From positions 1 through 38,666 of the IMG/VR virus record IMGVR_UViG_3300023174_000346: a stretch of 38,666 bases of DNA. One strand, given 5' to 3'. Under the pieces are notes generated by a model. The model was given only the letters and a program-made list of their open reading frames with translations, was not told where the DNA came from and made no database searches. The DNA is from a virus. Below are positions 29,959-36,779 of the stretch, piece after piece; positions within the stretch are counted from its first letter, which is position 1; each line of letters starts with the position of its first letter. The position numbers and the translations under genes are program-made.

Positions 29959-30233
29959 ATCAGCATACCTTCCGCACAAGCACGCCAAACGATGCAATTA
30001 TTACCTTTGATGTTCTTGCGAGTTACGCCTGAATCGTTTACCAAGCCATTTTTAACTAGCGTACCTCTAGATGGGCGAACTGTATTACCGTCTAAATGTA
30101 AAGAAGATTCAATTTCTTGGTCGGTTGCGCCATGTAGACCGCGATTAAGAATAAACTCATAAACCTTTCGGTTAATAGAACCTATACTTGGTTCAACCTT
30201 TAATTTTGCTTCTATCGAAGTTTGTTGAATCAT
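29955..30233 (-). CDS. Winged-helix regulator-like protein
   Basis: A 92-residue protein with a compact wHTH pattern: INRKVYEFILNRGLHGATDQEIESSLHLDGNTVRPSRGTLVKNGLVNDSGVTRKNI. Residues 22-75 fit helix, helix, recognition helix and wing, as in small phage regulators and DNA-end binding modules. The ATG overlaps the preceding gene by four bases. The target is unknown. It follows the ERF-like gene. Confidence 0.65.
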   Translation of the reverse strand: MIQQTSIEAKLKVEPSIGSINRKVYEFILNRGLHGATDQEIESSLHLDGNTVRPSRGTLVKNGLVNDSGVTRKNIKGNNCIVWRACAEGMLI

Positions 30234-30772
30234 GACAAACTCTTAACTCTTGTATTAAGAGCGTCTTTTAAAGTAGTTCCATTAACTGGAATTTCAAGAT
30301 TAGAAGCTTCGTTAGCCCATAACTGCCTAAGTGTTTGTAGGTTATCGACTAACTTGATTTCTTCTATAATGTTTGCTAACCGTGTTACTTCTTCCGCAGA
30401 ATAAACTTTAGGCGGAGCGACTGGTTTGCGTGGTTCGCGTTCGTACCGTTCTACCTTTTCCATTTCTTCGCGAGAAGGTCTTTTCATACCAGAATAATTA
30501 CACTGAGCCAATGCTCTTCCAGTTGAACTTGTCTCCGCATTTTCTAGGGCACTAGATTTATTTACTGGACTTGCGCCTACAATTTCTTCTGCGTGTCCAC
30601 TAGCGACCGGAGTTGAATCTTCTCGATCAAAATAGATTTCTGTCTTACAAATAAAGCGACGCTCATCATGGTAAACCAACTCAGTAAGCACTCTGCCCTC
30701 TGGGTGGTCTAACCAAAACCGAGCCAACCGACTTTCTACCGTTTCATACGCATCTAGATCAAAACGACCCAT
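30230..30772 (-). CDS. ERF-like single-strand annealing protein
   Basis: A 180-residue protein, first in its transcription block. The motif SSALENAETSSTGRALAQCNY (residues about 73-93) is the hallmark of ERF-like phage annealing proteins. It is followed by basic patches (RPSREEMEKVERYEREPRKPV) and helical segments (AEEVTRLANIIEEIKLV). The N-terminal beta region (VLTELVYHDERRFICKTEIYF) fits the family core. Together with the Cas4-like nuclease, SSB and RusA it would make a complete recombination set. Confidence 0.72.
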   Translation of the reverse strand: MGRFDLDAYETVESRLARFWLDHPEGRVLTELVYHDERRFICKTEIYFDREDSTPVASGHAEEIVGASPVNKSSALENAETSSTGRALAQCNYSGMKRPSREEMEKVERYEREPRKPVAPPKVYSAEEVTRLANIIEEIKLVDNLQTLRQLWANEASNLEIPVNGTTLKDALNTRVKSLS

Positions 30773-30908
30773 AGCTTGCCTTCTTTCAGTTAGGGGATTC
30801 TTATGAATCCTGTTGGGATAATTATGCCCCTAGGATTACAAAAAACCTAGTTTATGCGCTAAGTTTGGTTATCGGCGCGCCGTTTGTAATTCGTGGGAGG
30901 ATATAGGC
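30773..30908. promoter_or_regulatory. Divergent control region
   Basis: These 136 bases separate the leftward early block from the only rightward gene. They contain GGATTC (30795-30800)/GAATCC (30805-30810), AATCCT (30806-30811)/AGGATT (30832-30837), and the 10-base palindrome CGGCGCGCCG (30873-30882). A ribosome site GGGAGG lies before the plus-strand ATG. No convincing -35/-10 pair was fixed on either strand, but nested inverted repeats suggest a shared operator. Confidence 0.55.
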
Positions 30909-31508
30909 ATGACAACCCTTGTGGCTATACAAAATTCGGAATGGTCAATTATTGCGGCAGATTCGCAAGCAACCGATTCTGTTAGAAAATACGATATTTC
31001 CCCAACCGGCAAAATCAACTTAAATAATGGTTATTTGTTTGCTTCTGCTGGCTTGTGCCGAGGTCAAAACTTATTAGCATTTGGTTGGACACCGCCTAGA
31101 CCGCCTAAATCTAATTTAGATAAATTTATTACTCAAACTTTTATACCGTCTATGCGTAAATATTTTATAGATTCTGGCTACGACATGAAAGACGATGGCG
31201 ATATCGCAAGCTTCGACAATGACTTATTGGTCAGCGTCCGTGGAGTTATTTATAGTATTGATTCTACTTACGCTTGGGAGCGTACTGCTGGCGCTATATA
31301 CACCGCCGGGTCAGGAGGGTCTTACGCTATGGGCGCATTAGACGCCTATCAGATTGAAGACAAAGAATCCTATGAGGAAGCTATTGCTATTGCCGTTCGC
31401 GCCATCGAAATAGCCATCAGGCGCGACCCTTACTCTGGTGGCAAAGTCCAAATAGGAATACAACACCGCAATGGTAAAAGCTTTATTGAGACATTAGACG
31501 ACGAATAA
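30909..31508 (+). CDS. Proteasome/HslV-like Ntn-hydrolase
   Basis: A 199-residue protein and the only plus-strand gene. After removal of Met1 the sequence reads TTLVAIQN, with Thr1 as the expected nucleophile. IIAADSQAT places Asp at position 17 of the mature chain, exactly as in HslV, and PTGKI supplies a lysine at 34, matching the catalytic Lys33 with one insertion. YTAGSGGSYAMGALDA matches the HslV/proteasome Ser-Gly-Gly loop (GSGG). The family makes self-compartmentalising peptidases. Cutting host or phage proteins is inferred. It has a strong ribosome site (GTGGGAGG), converges with the methyltransferase by 26 bases, and has no ATPase partner gene nearby. Confidence 0.82.
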   Translation: MTTLVAIQNSEWSIIAADSQATDSVRKYDISPTGKINLNNGYLFASAGLCRGQNLLAFGWTPPRPPKSNLDKFITQTFIPSMRKYFIDSGYDMKDDGDIASFDNDLLVSVRGVIYSIDSTYAWERTAGAIYTAGSGGSYAMGALDAYQIEDKESYEEAIAIAVRAIEIAIRRDPYSGGKVQIGIQHRNGKSFIETLDDE

Positions 31509-32658
31509 TCCATTCTACGACTGGTACGGCTACCGCATTACCCATTTGCTTATATCTATGACCGTCAGTTTGTCCTTCAGTCCAATTATCTGGGAAACCT
31601 TGTAGGCGCTCGCATTCTATTGGAGTGATGCGCCTGACAGTAAACTCTGAACCTACCATCGGCATATTATTTCCCCCGGTACCCATATAACCAGTCAATG
31701 TATTCATAGTTTCGTTTTGTATTCTAACTCCGTCTGATCTATGTGGGTCAAAAACAATTACCGTTGCTCGCGTATCTCCGTTGTTTTCAAATCTATTCAA
31801 AGTCGGTGCCACCCCCCCCTCTATCCAAGTTTCGAAATCTTCACTATTTTGCGCTCGGCGCGACTTAGCAAAAGAAACTATCAAATTTTCGCTACCGCCA
31901 CCGACATCTCTTCCTGCTGAACGCAAAGTAGATAATTTACTTATTACTATATTTTCTTCTGGTCTTTTATTGCTAGTAGCCGTTAATGTAGTTAATCCTT
32001 CAGAGTATCCTGCGAAGCTTGACTGTCCGAAACCTGCTGTAACGCTGCCTGCAACATCGGTGGAAGTGTTTTGCCTCTGCGGTTCGCTCTCCTTAATATT
32101 CCACTTGCTGCTTTCGCCGATAGCAAGTATTTCCGCAGGTGTTCGCCCATCGTCTCCAAGACATCCGACAATAAAGACCCTTCTGCGCCGTTGTGGAACT
32201 CCGAAGTATTGAGCGTCAAGAACCCGATACGCGATCCCATACCCGAGTTCAGCCAACGACCCGAGGACGATTCCCAAATCTTTTCCTCCGTTTGATGACA
32301 ATAAACCGGGTACATTTTCGAGGATAAAGTATTTTGCTTTGGTTTCATCGAGAAGTCTGTGTATTTCCCAAAATAATCCTGAGCGTTCGCCAGCAAGTCC
32401 TCTACGCTTTCCTGCGACTGATAAGTCTTGGCAGGGGAATCCACCGACAATAATTCCATCTGAGTTGAATCCGAATCTAAATAATTGTTTTCCTGTGACA
32501 TCTTTCACATCCTCCAATATTTGTGATTTTGGGAAGTGCCTTGCTAATATTTTTCGAGCATTTTTATCTATTTCTACCGAAGCTACTACCTCTACTCCGT
32601 TGCGTTCTAACGCTAAGTCAAAACCGCCAACGCCAGCAAATAATGAAACTGCTTTCAT
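31483..32658 (-). CDS. Cytosine-C5 DNA methyltransferase
   Basis: A complete 391-residue enzyme. Motif I is LFAGVGGFDLALERNG. The catalytic loop (motif IV) is GGFPCQDLS with Cys76. Motif VI is ENVPGLL (Glu114), VIII is QRRRRVFIVG (156-165), and the target-recognition stretch lies between about 170 and 340. IX is RRITPIECERLQGFPDNW and X is KQMGNAVAVPVVEWI. It transfers methyl from SAM to C5 of cytosine in a sequence not determined here. A TET-like enzyme elsewhere in the genome makes further oxidation likely. A run of eight G residues (31812-31819 on the other strand) encodes EGGV. The 3' end overlaps the Ntn-hydrolase gene. Confidence 0.95.
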   Translation of the reverse strand: MKAVSLFAGVGGFDLALERNGVEVVASVEIDKNARKILARHFPKSQILEDVKDVTGKQLFRFGFNSDGIIVGGFPCQDLSVAGKRRGLAGERSGLFWEIHRLLDETKAKYFILENVPGLLSSNGGKDLGIVLGSLAELGYGIAYRVLDAQYFGVPQRRRRVFIVGCLGDDGRTPAEILAIGESSKWNIKESEPQRQNTSTDVAGSVTAGFGQSSFAGYSEGLTTLTATSNKRPEENIVISKLSTLRSAGRDVGGGSENLIVSFAKSRRAQNSEDFETWIEGGVAPTLNRFENNGDTRATVIVFDPHRSDGVRIQNETMNTLTGYMGTGGNNMPMVGSEFTVRRITPIECERLQGFPDNWTEGQTDGHRYKQMGNAVAVPVVEWIIRRLMSQ

Positions 32659-32661
32659 GCG

Positions 32662-32850
32662 TTAATTTTGCCTTATCTGTTTTGATTCATCGGAAGGCTC
32701 GCCCAAAACAAGCTTGTAAAACTTTATTTGTGCCAAGTTAAAACCTAACCGTATATTTACATCTAAGTTTTCAGGTATAGGCGAGTTTAATATTTCTTCA
32801 GCAATTTGTTTACGCAATTCTTTTAATTGAATATTGAGTGTTTTTTCCAT
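32662..32850 (-). CDS. Small helical protein (62 residues)
   Basis: The ATG at 32850 overlaps the previous stop as TAATG. An upstream GTG at 32862 is less likely. The peptide is helical and charged (EKTLNIQLKELRKQIAEEILNSPIPENLDVNIRLGFNLAQIKFYKLV). It is in the block between the phosphoesterase and methyltransferase genes. The function is unknown. Confidence 0.55.
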   Translation of the reverse strand: MEKTLNIQLKELRKQIAEEILNSPIPENLDVNIRLGFNLAQIKFYKLVLGEPSDESKQIRQN

Positions 32851-33884
32851 TAGTCTAACCAAACTTTATATCCAGCAGTCACTCTACCTTTTTCGGGATC
32901 AACAAAATGTAATCTTTGAGAAGGCGTAGCGCTAGCCGCTAACATTACGCCAGCGTATCTATTGTCGCTTTCCGTAGAACCTGTTTGATAGACACTACCT
33001 TGACCGTTCGCCATAGCCCATTCGGCATGAGTGTGATAGTGACCGATGTAGACATCTCTAAACTCCCAAGGGTAAGACCCTGATCGCCATTTATTGGCGT
33101 GTTGAACGATTGCACCGGGTGAAGCAAAACCATTTCTACCTACCTCGTCTCCGTGTATTAAAAGCGCACGATAATTGCCTATTTCGACTCTTTGTATATC
33201 TTCAGGGCATTCTTGCCACACTAATCGCTTTTCTCCTTGAAGTAATTGGCGCGCAAGTTCATAACACATACGATCAAAATTATCTGATCTTGGCACATTA
33301 TCGCGCTTTGAGCCTATGCGACCGTGATTACCCCATTCCGGTACTACTTTGACTTTCTTATAGTTAGCGAGCGCATACCGCACTACATCTACACATAGTC
33401 GAGATACATTTACATATTGCTCGAATAAAGTTGAATCAATTTCAAAAGCTTGACTAGGGAAATTAAATAATCCCTCAACCATATCGCCACCGAACATAAT
33501 CACTACTTCATCAACTGGGTGGTCGGCTCTTTGTATTTCAGTAATTCTTACCGCTTTACTAGCGAACTCCATTACGCGCTTAGCCATTATTTCTGAATTA
33601 TATGAAGTAGTTTTCTTAGCACCTTGCCAGTCCGTTAGGTGCCATAATGCTATTTCTGGTTTTTTCTTTGTATTCACAATTTTAGGTTCAGGCGTTGGCA
33701 ATATTGGACCAGCCGCCATAGTCGCGTCATAAGCCGCTTGATGGGTTGCTTCTACTAGATCATCAACTTTTTGTTTTGTTTGTAATAATTTTTTCTGGAC
33801 ACGCATTAACGCTCGGCGTAATTCCACTACATCGTTAGATTCAATACCATCTGGCATTGCGTTGAACTTATCTTCAAGACTCAT
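32850..33884 (-). CDS. Calcineurin-like metallophosphoesterase
   Basis: A 344-residue protein. Residues 1-45 form a coiled lead (NDVVELRRALMRVQKKLLQTKQKVDDLV). The catalytic domain then shows the family motifs in order: LTDWQG, VIMFGGDMVEG (metal Asp), EWGNHGRIG (GNH), LLIHGDEVG, and GHYHTHAEW (final His pair). Related phage enzymes act on DNA ends or on cyclic nucleotides or linkages. Without a partner ATPase such as SbcC, the substrate is not clear. It is in the same transcription block as the methyltransferase. Confidence 0.85.
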   Translation of the reverse strand: MSLEDKFNAMPDGIESNDVVELRRALMRVQKKLLQTKQKVDDLVEATHQAAYDATMAAGPILPTPEPKIVNTKKKPEIALWHLTDWQGAKKTTSYNSEIMAKRVMEFASKAVRITEIQRADHPVDEVVIMFGGDMVEGLFNFPSQAFEIDSTLFEQYVNVSRLCVDVVRYALANYKKVKVVPEWGNHGRIGSKRDNVPRSDNFDRMCYELARQLLQGEKRLVWQECPEDIQRVEIGNYRALLIHGDEVGRNGFASPGAIVQHANKWRSGSYPWEFRDVYIGHYHTHAEWAMANGQGSVYQTGSTESDNRYAGVMLAASATPSQRLHFVDPEKGRVTAGYKVWLD

Positions 33885-34140
33885 TATTCATCGCAATTTC
33901 TCTACCGTGAATTGTGTATCCAAGCTTGTCCTGCCATGAATCATCATGATTAGGGTTGGCTATACACCGCACGGATTTGTAAACATCTAACATTAAAGCA
34001 ACTTGCCAAGCTGGGATATCATCAATATTTAACATTGCGCCCCATAATCGCCCGGCTAAAGTAAAATTTTTTCGCGCGTCACCGTATATGGTTTGGCGCT
34101 CTTCTAAAATGTTATCTATTTTGCGTTTCGGCATCGGCAC
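33874..34140 (-). CDS. DUF6378-like phage protein
   Basis: About 86-88 residues (GTG at 34140 or ATG at 34134). It contains ILEERQTIYGDARKNFTLAGRLWGAML, ALMLDVYKSVRCIANPNHDDSWQDKLGY, a pattern conserved among phage proteins with unknown role (IYG...R.WG.ML..LMLD.K..R....H.DSW.D..GY). It overlaps the phosphoesterase by 11 bases. No catalytic role can be assigned. Confidence 0.75.
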   Translation of the reverse strand: MPMPKRKIDNILEERQTIYGDARKNFTLAGRLWGAMLNIDDIPAWQVALMLDVYKSVRCIANPNHDDSWQDKLGYTIHGREIAMNNES

Positions 34141-34352
34141 TTCTGTCGTCTGTGTTGGTTTAATGTAGGTTCGCCCATGCGATAACCTTCATCTCGCAAA
34201 GCCGCAATAATAGTGACCGTAGCGTAATTATTGGCAAGTGCATTATCTATTACTTTTTTATCGGCTTCTGATAGTTGTTCATATAACACCGTCCAAGAAC
34301 ACTTATTATTGCGATCAAATAAATGCTTTTTTATATTTTCTTCTAAAGACAT
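34116..34352 (-). CDS. Small protein with basic Cys/Arg end (78 residues)
   Basis: The ATG at 34352 is chosen because ACAAGGAGGCAAC precedes it. An upstream start at 34403 would extend over the DnaA boxes. The peptide has a helical part (LSEADKKVIDNALANNYATVTIIAALRDEGYRMG) and a basic tail (NQHRRQKCRCRNAK). It resembles small helix-turn-helix proteins (ATVTIIAALRDEG) that could bind DNA. It is the first gene of the block. Confidence 0.65.
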   Translation of the reverse strand: MSLEENIKKHLFDRNNKCSWTVLYEQLSEADKKVIDNALANNYATVTIIAALRDEGYRMGEPTLNQHRRQKCRCRNAK

Positions 34353-34362
34353 GTTGCCTCCT

Positions 34363-34395
34363 TGTGGATAATCGTAGCAACAAACTTGTGGATAA
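34363..34395 (-). promoter_or_regulatory. Two perfect DnaA boxes upstream of gene 34352
   Basis: TTATCCACA reads on the minus strand at 34363-34371 and again at 34387-34395, extended to TTATCCACAAG in both, with a spacing of 24 bases. The site next to the gene abuts its ribosome site. The boxes match the bacterial consensus exactly and lie outside coding sequence. Confidence 0.65.
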
Positions 34396-34422
34396 CCTAA
34401 CAAAGAAACGCCGGAAGAACGA

Positions 34423-34448
34423 AACCCCCACTATTCCTAGTGAGGGTT
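34423..34448 (-). terminator. Candidate late-operon terminator
   Basis: AACCCCCACT at 34423-34432 pairs with AGTGAGGGTT at 34439-34448, with one mismatch and a six-base loop. On the minus strand the following bases are TCGTTCTTCC, a weak U-rich tail. It lies 90 bases past the holin stop and before the next transcription block, where a terminator of the late operon is expected. Confidence 0.6.
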
Positions 34449-34470
34449 CTGTCCAGCACTCTCCAAGTAA

Positions 34471-34476
34471 ATTATA
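34471..34476 (-). promoter_or_regulatory. TATAAT-like -10 upstream of gene 34352
   Basis: TATAAT reads on the minus strand at 34471-34476 with no clear -35 at 16-18 bases. If real, transcription would begin near 34464 and pass through the hairpin and the DnaA boxes, making a regulated leader for the gene at 34352. This is a weak call. Confidence 0.3.
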
Positions 34477-34538
34477 GGAACTTACTCAGCGCGATAATTA
34501 TGTGTGCTAATCGCATTCAAACTGATTAGGCTCGCCGA

Positions 34539-34784
34539 TTATTTAGCAACCTTTTTCGCCGACTTCTTCGCAAGCTTATTGATTTCAATATCAGAAGCGT
34601 CAGCTACCAAGCCAAAAGCAGCGTCATTTGGATTAGCAGCTCTGATGGCTACTGGCACTACTGCGGCAAGTCCAGCGGCAAGAACTGCATGCCAGTCTTG
34701 GTTGCCAGTCGCGTAAACAGCGATTCCAGCAGACAAAAAACTCCGCGCGTAAGAAGCTATTACTGCCTTTAATTTTTTATTCAT
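34539..34784 (-). CDS. Holin-like protein
   Basis: An 81-residue protein next to the endolysin. It has an N-terminal basic start (MNKKLKAVIASYARSF), two membrane segments (LSAGIAVYATG and HAVLAAGLAAVVPVAIRA), then NPNDAAFGLV and a lysine-rich tail (IEINKLAKKSAKKVAK). This SYARSFLSAGIAVYATG...LAAGLAAVVPVAIRA...NPNDAAFG layout is common in holin-like genes of actinophages. It would make holes through which the endolysin reaches the wall. It is the last gene of the late operon. Confidence 0.75.
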   Translation of the reverse strand: MNKKLKAVIASYARSFLSAGIAVYATGNQDWHAVLAAGLAAVVPVAIRAANPNDAAFGLVADASDIEINKLAKKSAKKVAK

Positions 34785-34795
34785 TTTAACCTTTC

Positions 34796-35248
34796 TTATG
34801 GTCTAGCAATACCCATTACAAGCGTATATGGGCGCTTTCTTAAGTATACTCCGTCACCATTTGCCTGTGAGCCTTTATCACCGCTAGAGGTATTACCCTC
34901 GTAAGTCCAAATGTATTTTTTGCCATCATTTTTAGCCACAATACCTACATGATCGGGTTCTGCATCTTTATCAAATTGAAAGAACGCTATATCGCCCGGT
35001 TGAGCCTGTCCTACTGTTACAAGCTTATTACGCTTTGTGAACCACTTTAACCCAACATCGCAAGAAGCAAAACCTTTGGCAGTTTGCGCCGATACGAGTT
35101 CAGATAATCCAGCTCTGTAATAACACCAAGATACAAATATTGCGCACCAAGGCTGGTTGTTTAATCCGTACCAAGCGCCAAATTTATTATTATTGTTGCC
35201 TTGTTCTGTGTAGCCTAACTCCGCTTTTGCCGCCTCCACTACAATCAT
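34796..35248 (-). CDS. Endolysin with CHAP domain
   Basis: A 150-residue protein, almost only the CHAP catalytic domain: ELGYTEQGNNNNKFGAWYG, WCAIFVSWCYYRAG (catalytic Cys), PGDIAFFQF, DHVGIVAKND (catalytic His), and YEGNTSSG (Asn). No cell-wall-binding domain is attached. CHAP enzymes are amidases or endopeptidases that cut peptidoglycan at the end of infection. The start (MIVVEAAKAELGY) overlaps the preceding gene's stop by four bases. Confidence 0.88.
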   Translation of the reverse strand: MIVVEAAKAELGYTEQGNNNNKFGAWYGLNNQPWCAIFVSWCYYRAGLSELVSAQTAKGFASCDVGLKWFTKRNKLVTVGQAQPGDIAFFQFDKDAEPDHVGIVAKNDGKKYIWTYEGNTSSGDKGSQANGDGVYLRKRPYTLVMGIARP

Positions 35249-35442
35249 TTTTTCTCCAATAACATTTCGTATATTGCGTCTACTCTTTGTTCAAGTCTAT
35301 TGACCTGATCTTTGACTGAAGATCCGCCATTTGGTTTCAATTCATAAAGATAATGTTTGACTAGCCACCTTACAAGCGCGGCAAAACCAGCCACGATGCT
35401 CATAATTGAAAGTATTAGACCTGCCCATTGATTAGTGTTCAT
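35245..35442 (-). CDS. Small membrane protein in lysis cassette (DUF2746-like)
   Basis: A 65-residue protein with one N-terminal membrane helix (WAGLILSIMSIVAGFAALVRWLV), a short linker, and a C-terminal coiled coil (SSVKDQVNRLEQRVDAIYEMLLEKK). This layout is common next to actinophage endolysins. It may be a second holin or a holin regulator. It overlaps the endolysin by four bases (ATGA). Confidence 0.68.
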   Translation of the reverse strand: MNTNQWAGLILSIMSIVAGFAALVRWLVKHYLYELKPNGGSSVKDQVNRLEQRVDAIYEMLLEKK

Positions 35443-35457
35443 TTGCGCCCCTTGGGG

Positions 35458-35673
35458 TTATGTGAGTGTAATGGTTTTAATGATACCAGCAGAATTAACA
35501 AATTTGAGCGTTGTTGTCGTTGAGTTGTACCACATGTCGCCATTACGCGGATTAGTAGGATCAGTTGTCACTATTGGCACAGTGAATCTCTGCGCTGTTT
35601 CTAGTTTGCGCAGTCTTGCCTCAATGTCTGCCTGTATAGCCCGAAGATCAGGTGGTTGATTTATATATGCCAT
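35458..35673 (-). CDS. Small tail-associated protein (71 residues)
   Basis: The peptide has a helical start (PPDLRAIQADIEARLRKLETAQRF) and a small beta end (GDMWYNSTTTTLKFVNSAGIIKTITLT). The NGDMWYNSTTxxLK motif occurs widely in phage fibre and tail proteins. It lies between the minor tail gene and the lysis genes. A structural role, for example trimeric fibre attachment, is inferred. Confidence 0.65.
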   Translation of the reverse strand: MAYINQPPDLRAIQADIEARLRKLETAQRFTVPIVTTDPTNPRNGDMWYNSTTTTLKFVNSAGIIKTITLT

Positions 35674-35679
35674 GTCGCC

Positions 35680-36771
35680 TCAGTTGCTTGTTGTGGTCAA
35701 AGTAATTGTAACGCGCTCAGGGCTGTTTTCACCAGGTTGAATGTTCAGACCGACAATTCTATAAACAGCGTCTAATGTAGAAGGAAATCTGTTGTCTTTG
35801 ATTACAATTCTTGCGTCATCGCCTATATTGTAAGTTCCAAATTCAGGCGTAGCATAGGCAGGAACAGCAATTTTTATTGTTGTTGGAGGATAAGACAAAC
35901 CATTGACTTGACCTAGCGTTAATTGGCTCAACAAAGTTGAACTGGTTACATCTGAATAATTGGCTTGATCTTCAAGCAATGGCCAACCAGTAGCAGTTTT
36001 GGTTGAATCAGTTTGAGTGGTTAGCAATTTACCTTCATTGGAGCCAGCGCCCAAGCCGTATATTGTGTTAGCGGCAATAGATCCGTCTTCAGGATAGACA
36101 TATTCGACAATATTGCCTGCTGGTAGAGAGAACACAGGCGCAGTAATGCTTGTTACTGAATAAACAGTTCCAATTCTAGGATACCCAAATTGTAATGTTT
36201 TAGAAGGAACGCCTGCTATGTAAGAAACACGAATATTAAAATCAAATCCATTGTAAGCTCTTGATAGGTCTTGAACTGCCGCATAAACCTGTTTGTATTC
36301 GTATCCGTAGTAAGTTCTTGACACTAAAACGCCTGATGTGTTTGTAGGAACAATTAAGCCTATGTTTCCGTAGGCAGTAGATTGAGCGTTGTTAAATAAA
36401 GTTTGCGCAATAATTAATTGATCGACATTGTTGAACACTGTGTCGGTCGTGATGCGTCTGCGTTCGAAATATGATTCGAACTCTCTTCCGGTCAGCGTCA
36501 ATTGTTGCGTGGCTGAATTGTATTCTCGCCCCCATATAACACCCCCCCAAACCAAGCTTCCTTTCCGATCTATATACAATGCTGTGCGACCAGGTATAGT
36601 TGAATTAGGAACATTTAACCCTGCTGAATTGACACCTGATAAAAGTAAATGCCCAGTAAAAGTGCCAGCTTGATTTAACTGTTGATTAAAAGATACGCCT
36701 GTTAAAGGGAGTTCGCCAAGCAGATTATTGGTTAAAAGGTCGGCAAAAAGATACCGATAAGTTGTAGCCAT
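35680..36771 (-). CDS. Minor tail protein (baseplate-hub-like)
   Basis: A 363-residue beta-rich protein starting YRYLFADLLTNNLLGELPLTGVSFNQQLNQAGTFTGHLLLSG, a start typical of actinophage minor tail proteins (gp37/hub-like). It is followed by RTALYIDRKGSLVWGGVIWGREYNSATQQLTLTGREFESYFERR, a strong hub/Tal-like region (residues about 62-107), and a later IYGLGAGSNEGKLLTTQT segment. It ends with RVTITLTTTSN. It is likely at the tail tip, linking the tube to the receptor-binding proteins. A run of seven G residues encodes its VWGG. Confidence 0.78.
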   Translation of the reverse strand: MATTYRYLFADLLTNNLLGELPLTGVSFNQQLNQAGTFTGHLLLSGVNSAGLNVPNSTIPGRTALYIDRKGSLVWGGVIWGREYNSATQQLTLTGREFESYFERRRITTDTVFNNVDQLIIAQTLFNNAQSTAYGNIGLIVPTNTSGVLVSRTYYGYEYKQVYAAVQDLSRAYNGFDFNIRVSYIAGVPSKTLQFGYPRIGTVYSVTSITAPVFSLPAGNIVEYVYPEDGSIAANTIYGLGAGSNEGKLLTTQTDSTKTATGWPLLEDQANYSDVTSSTLLSQLTLGQVNGLSYPPTTIKIAVPAYATPEFGTYNIGDDARIVIKDNRFPSTLDAVYRIVGLNIQPGENSPERVTITLTTTSN

Positions 36772-36779
36772 ATTGCCTC

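Noticed and set aside
31992-32501. Long minus-strand frame inside the methyltransferase gene
   Set aside because: It has no domain pattern and overlaps the motif-rich methyltransferase frame.
34353-34403. N-terminal extension of the gene at 34352
   Set aside because: It would code across the DnaA boxes; the internal ATG has AGGAGG in the right place.
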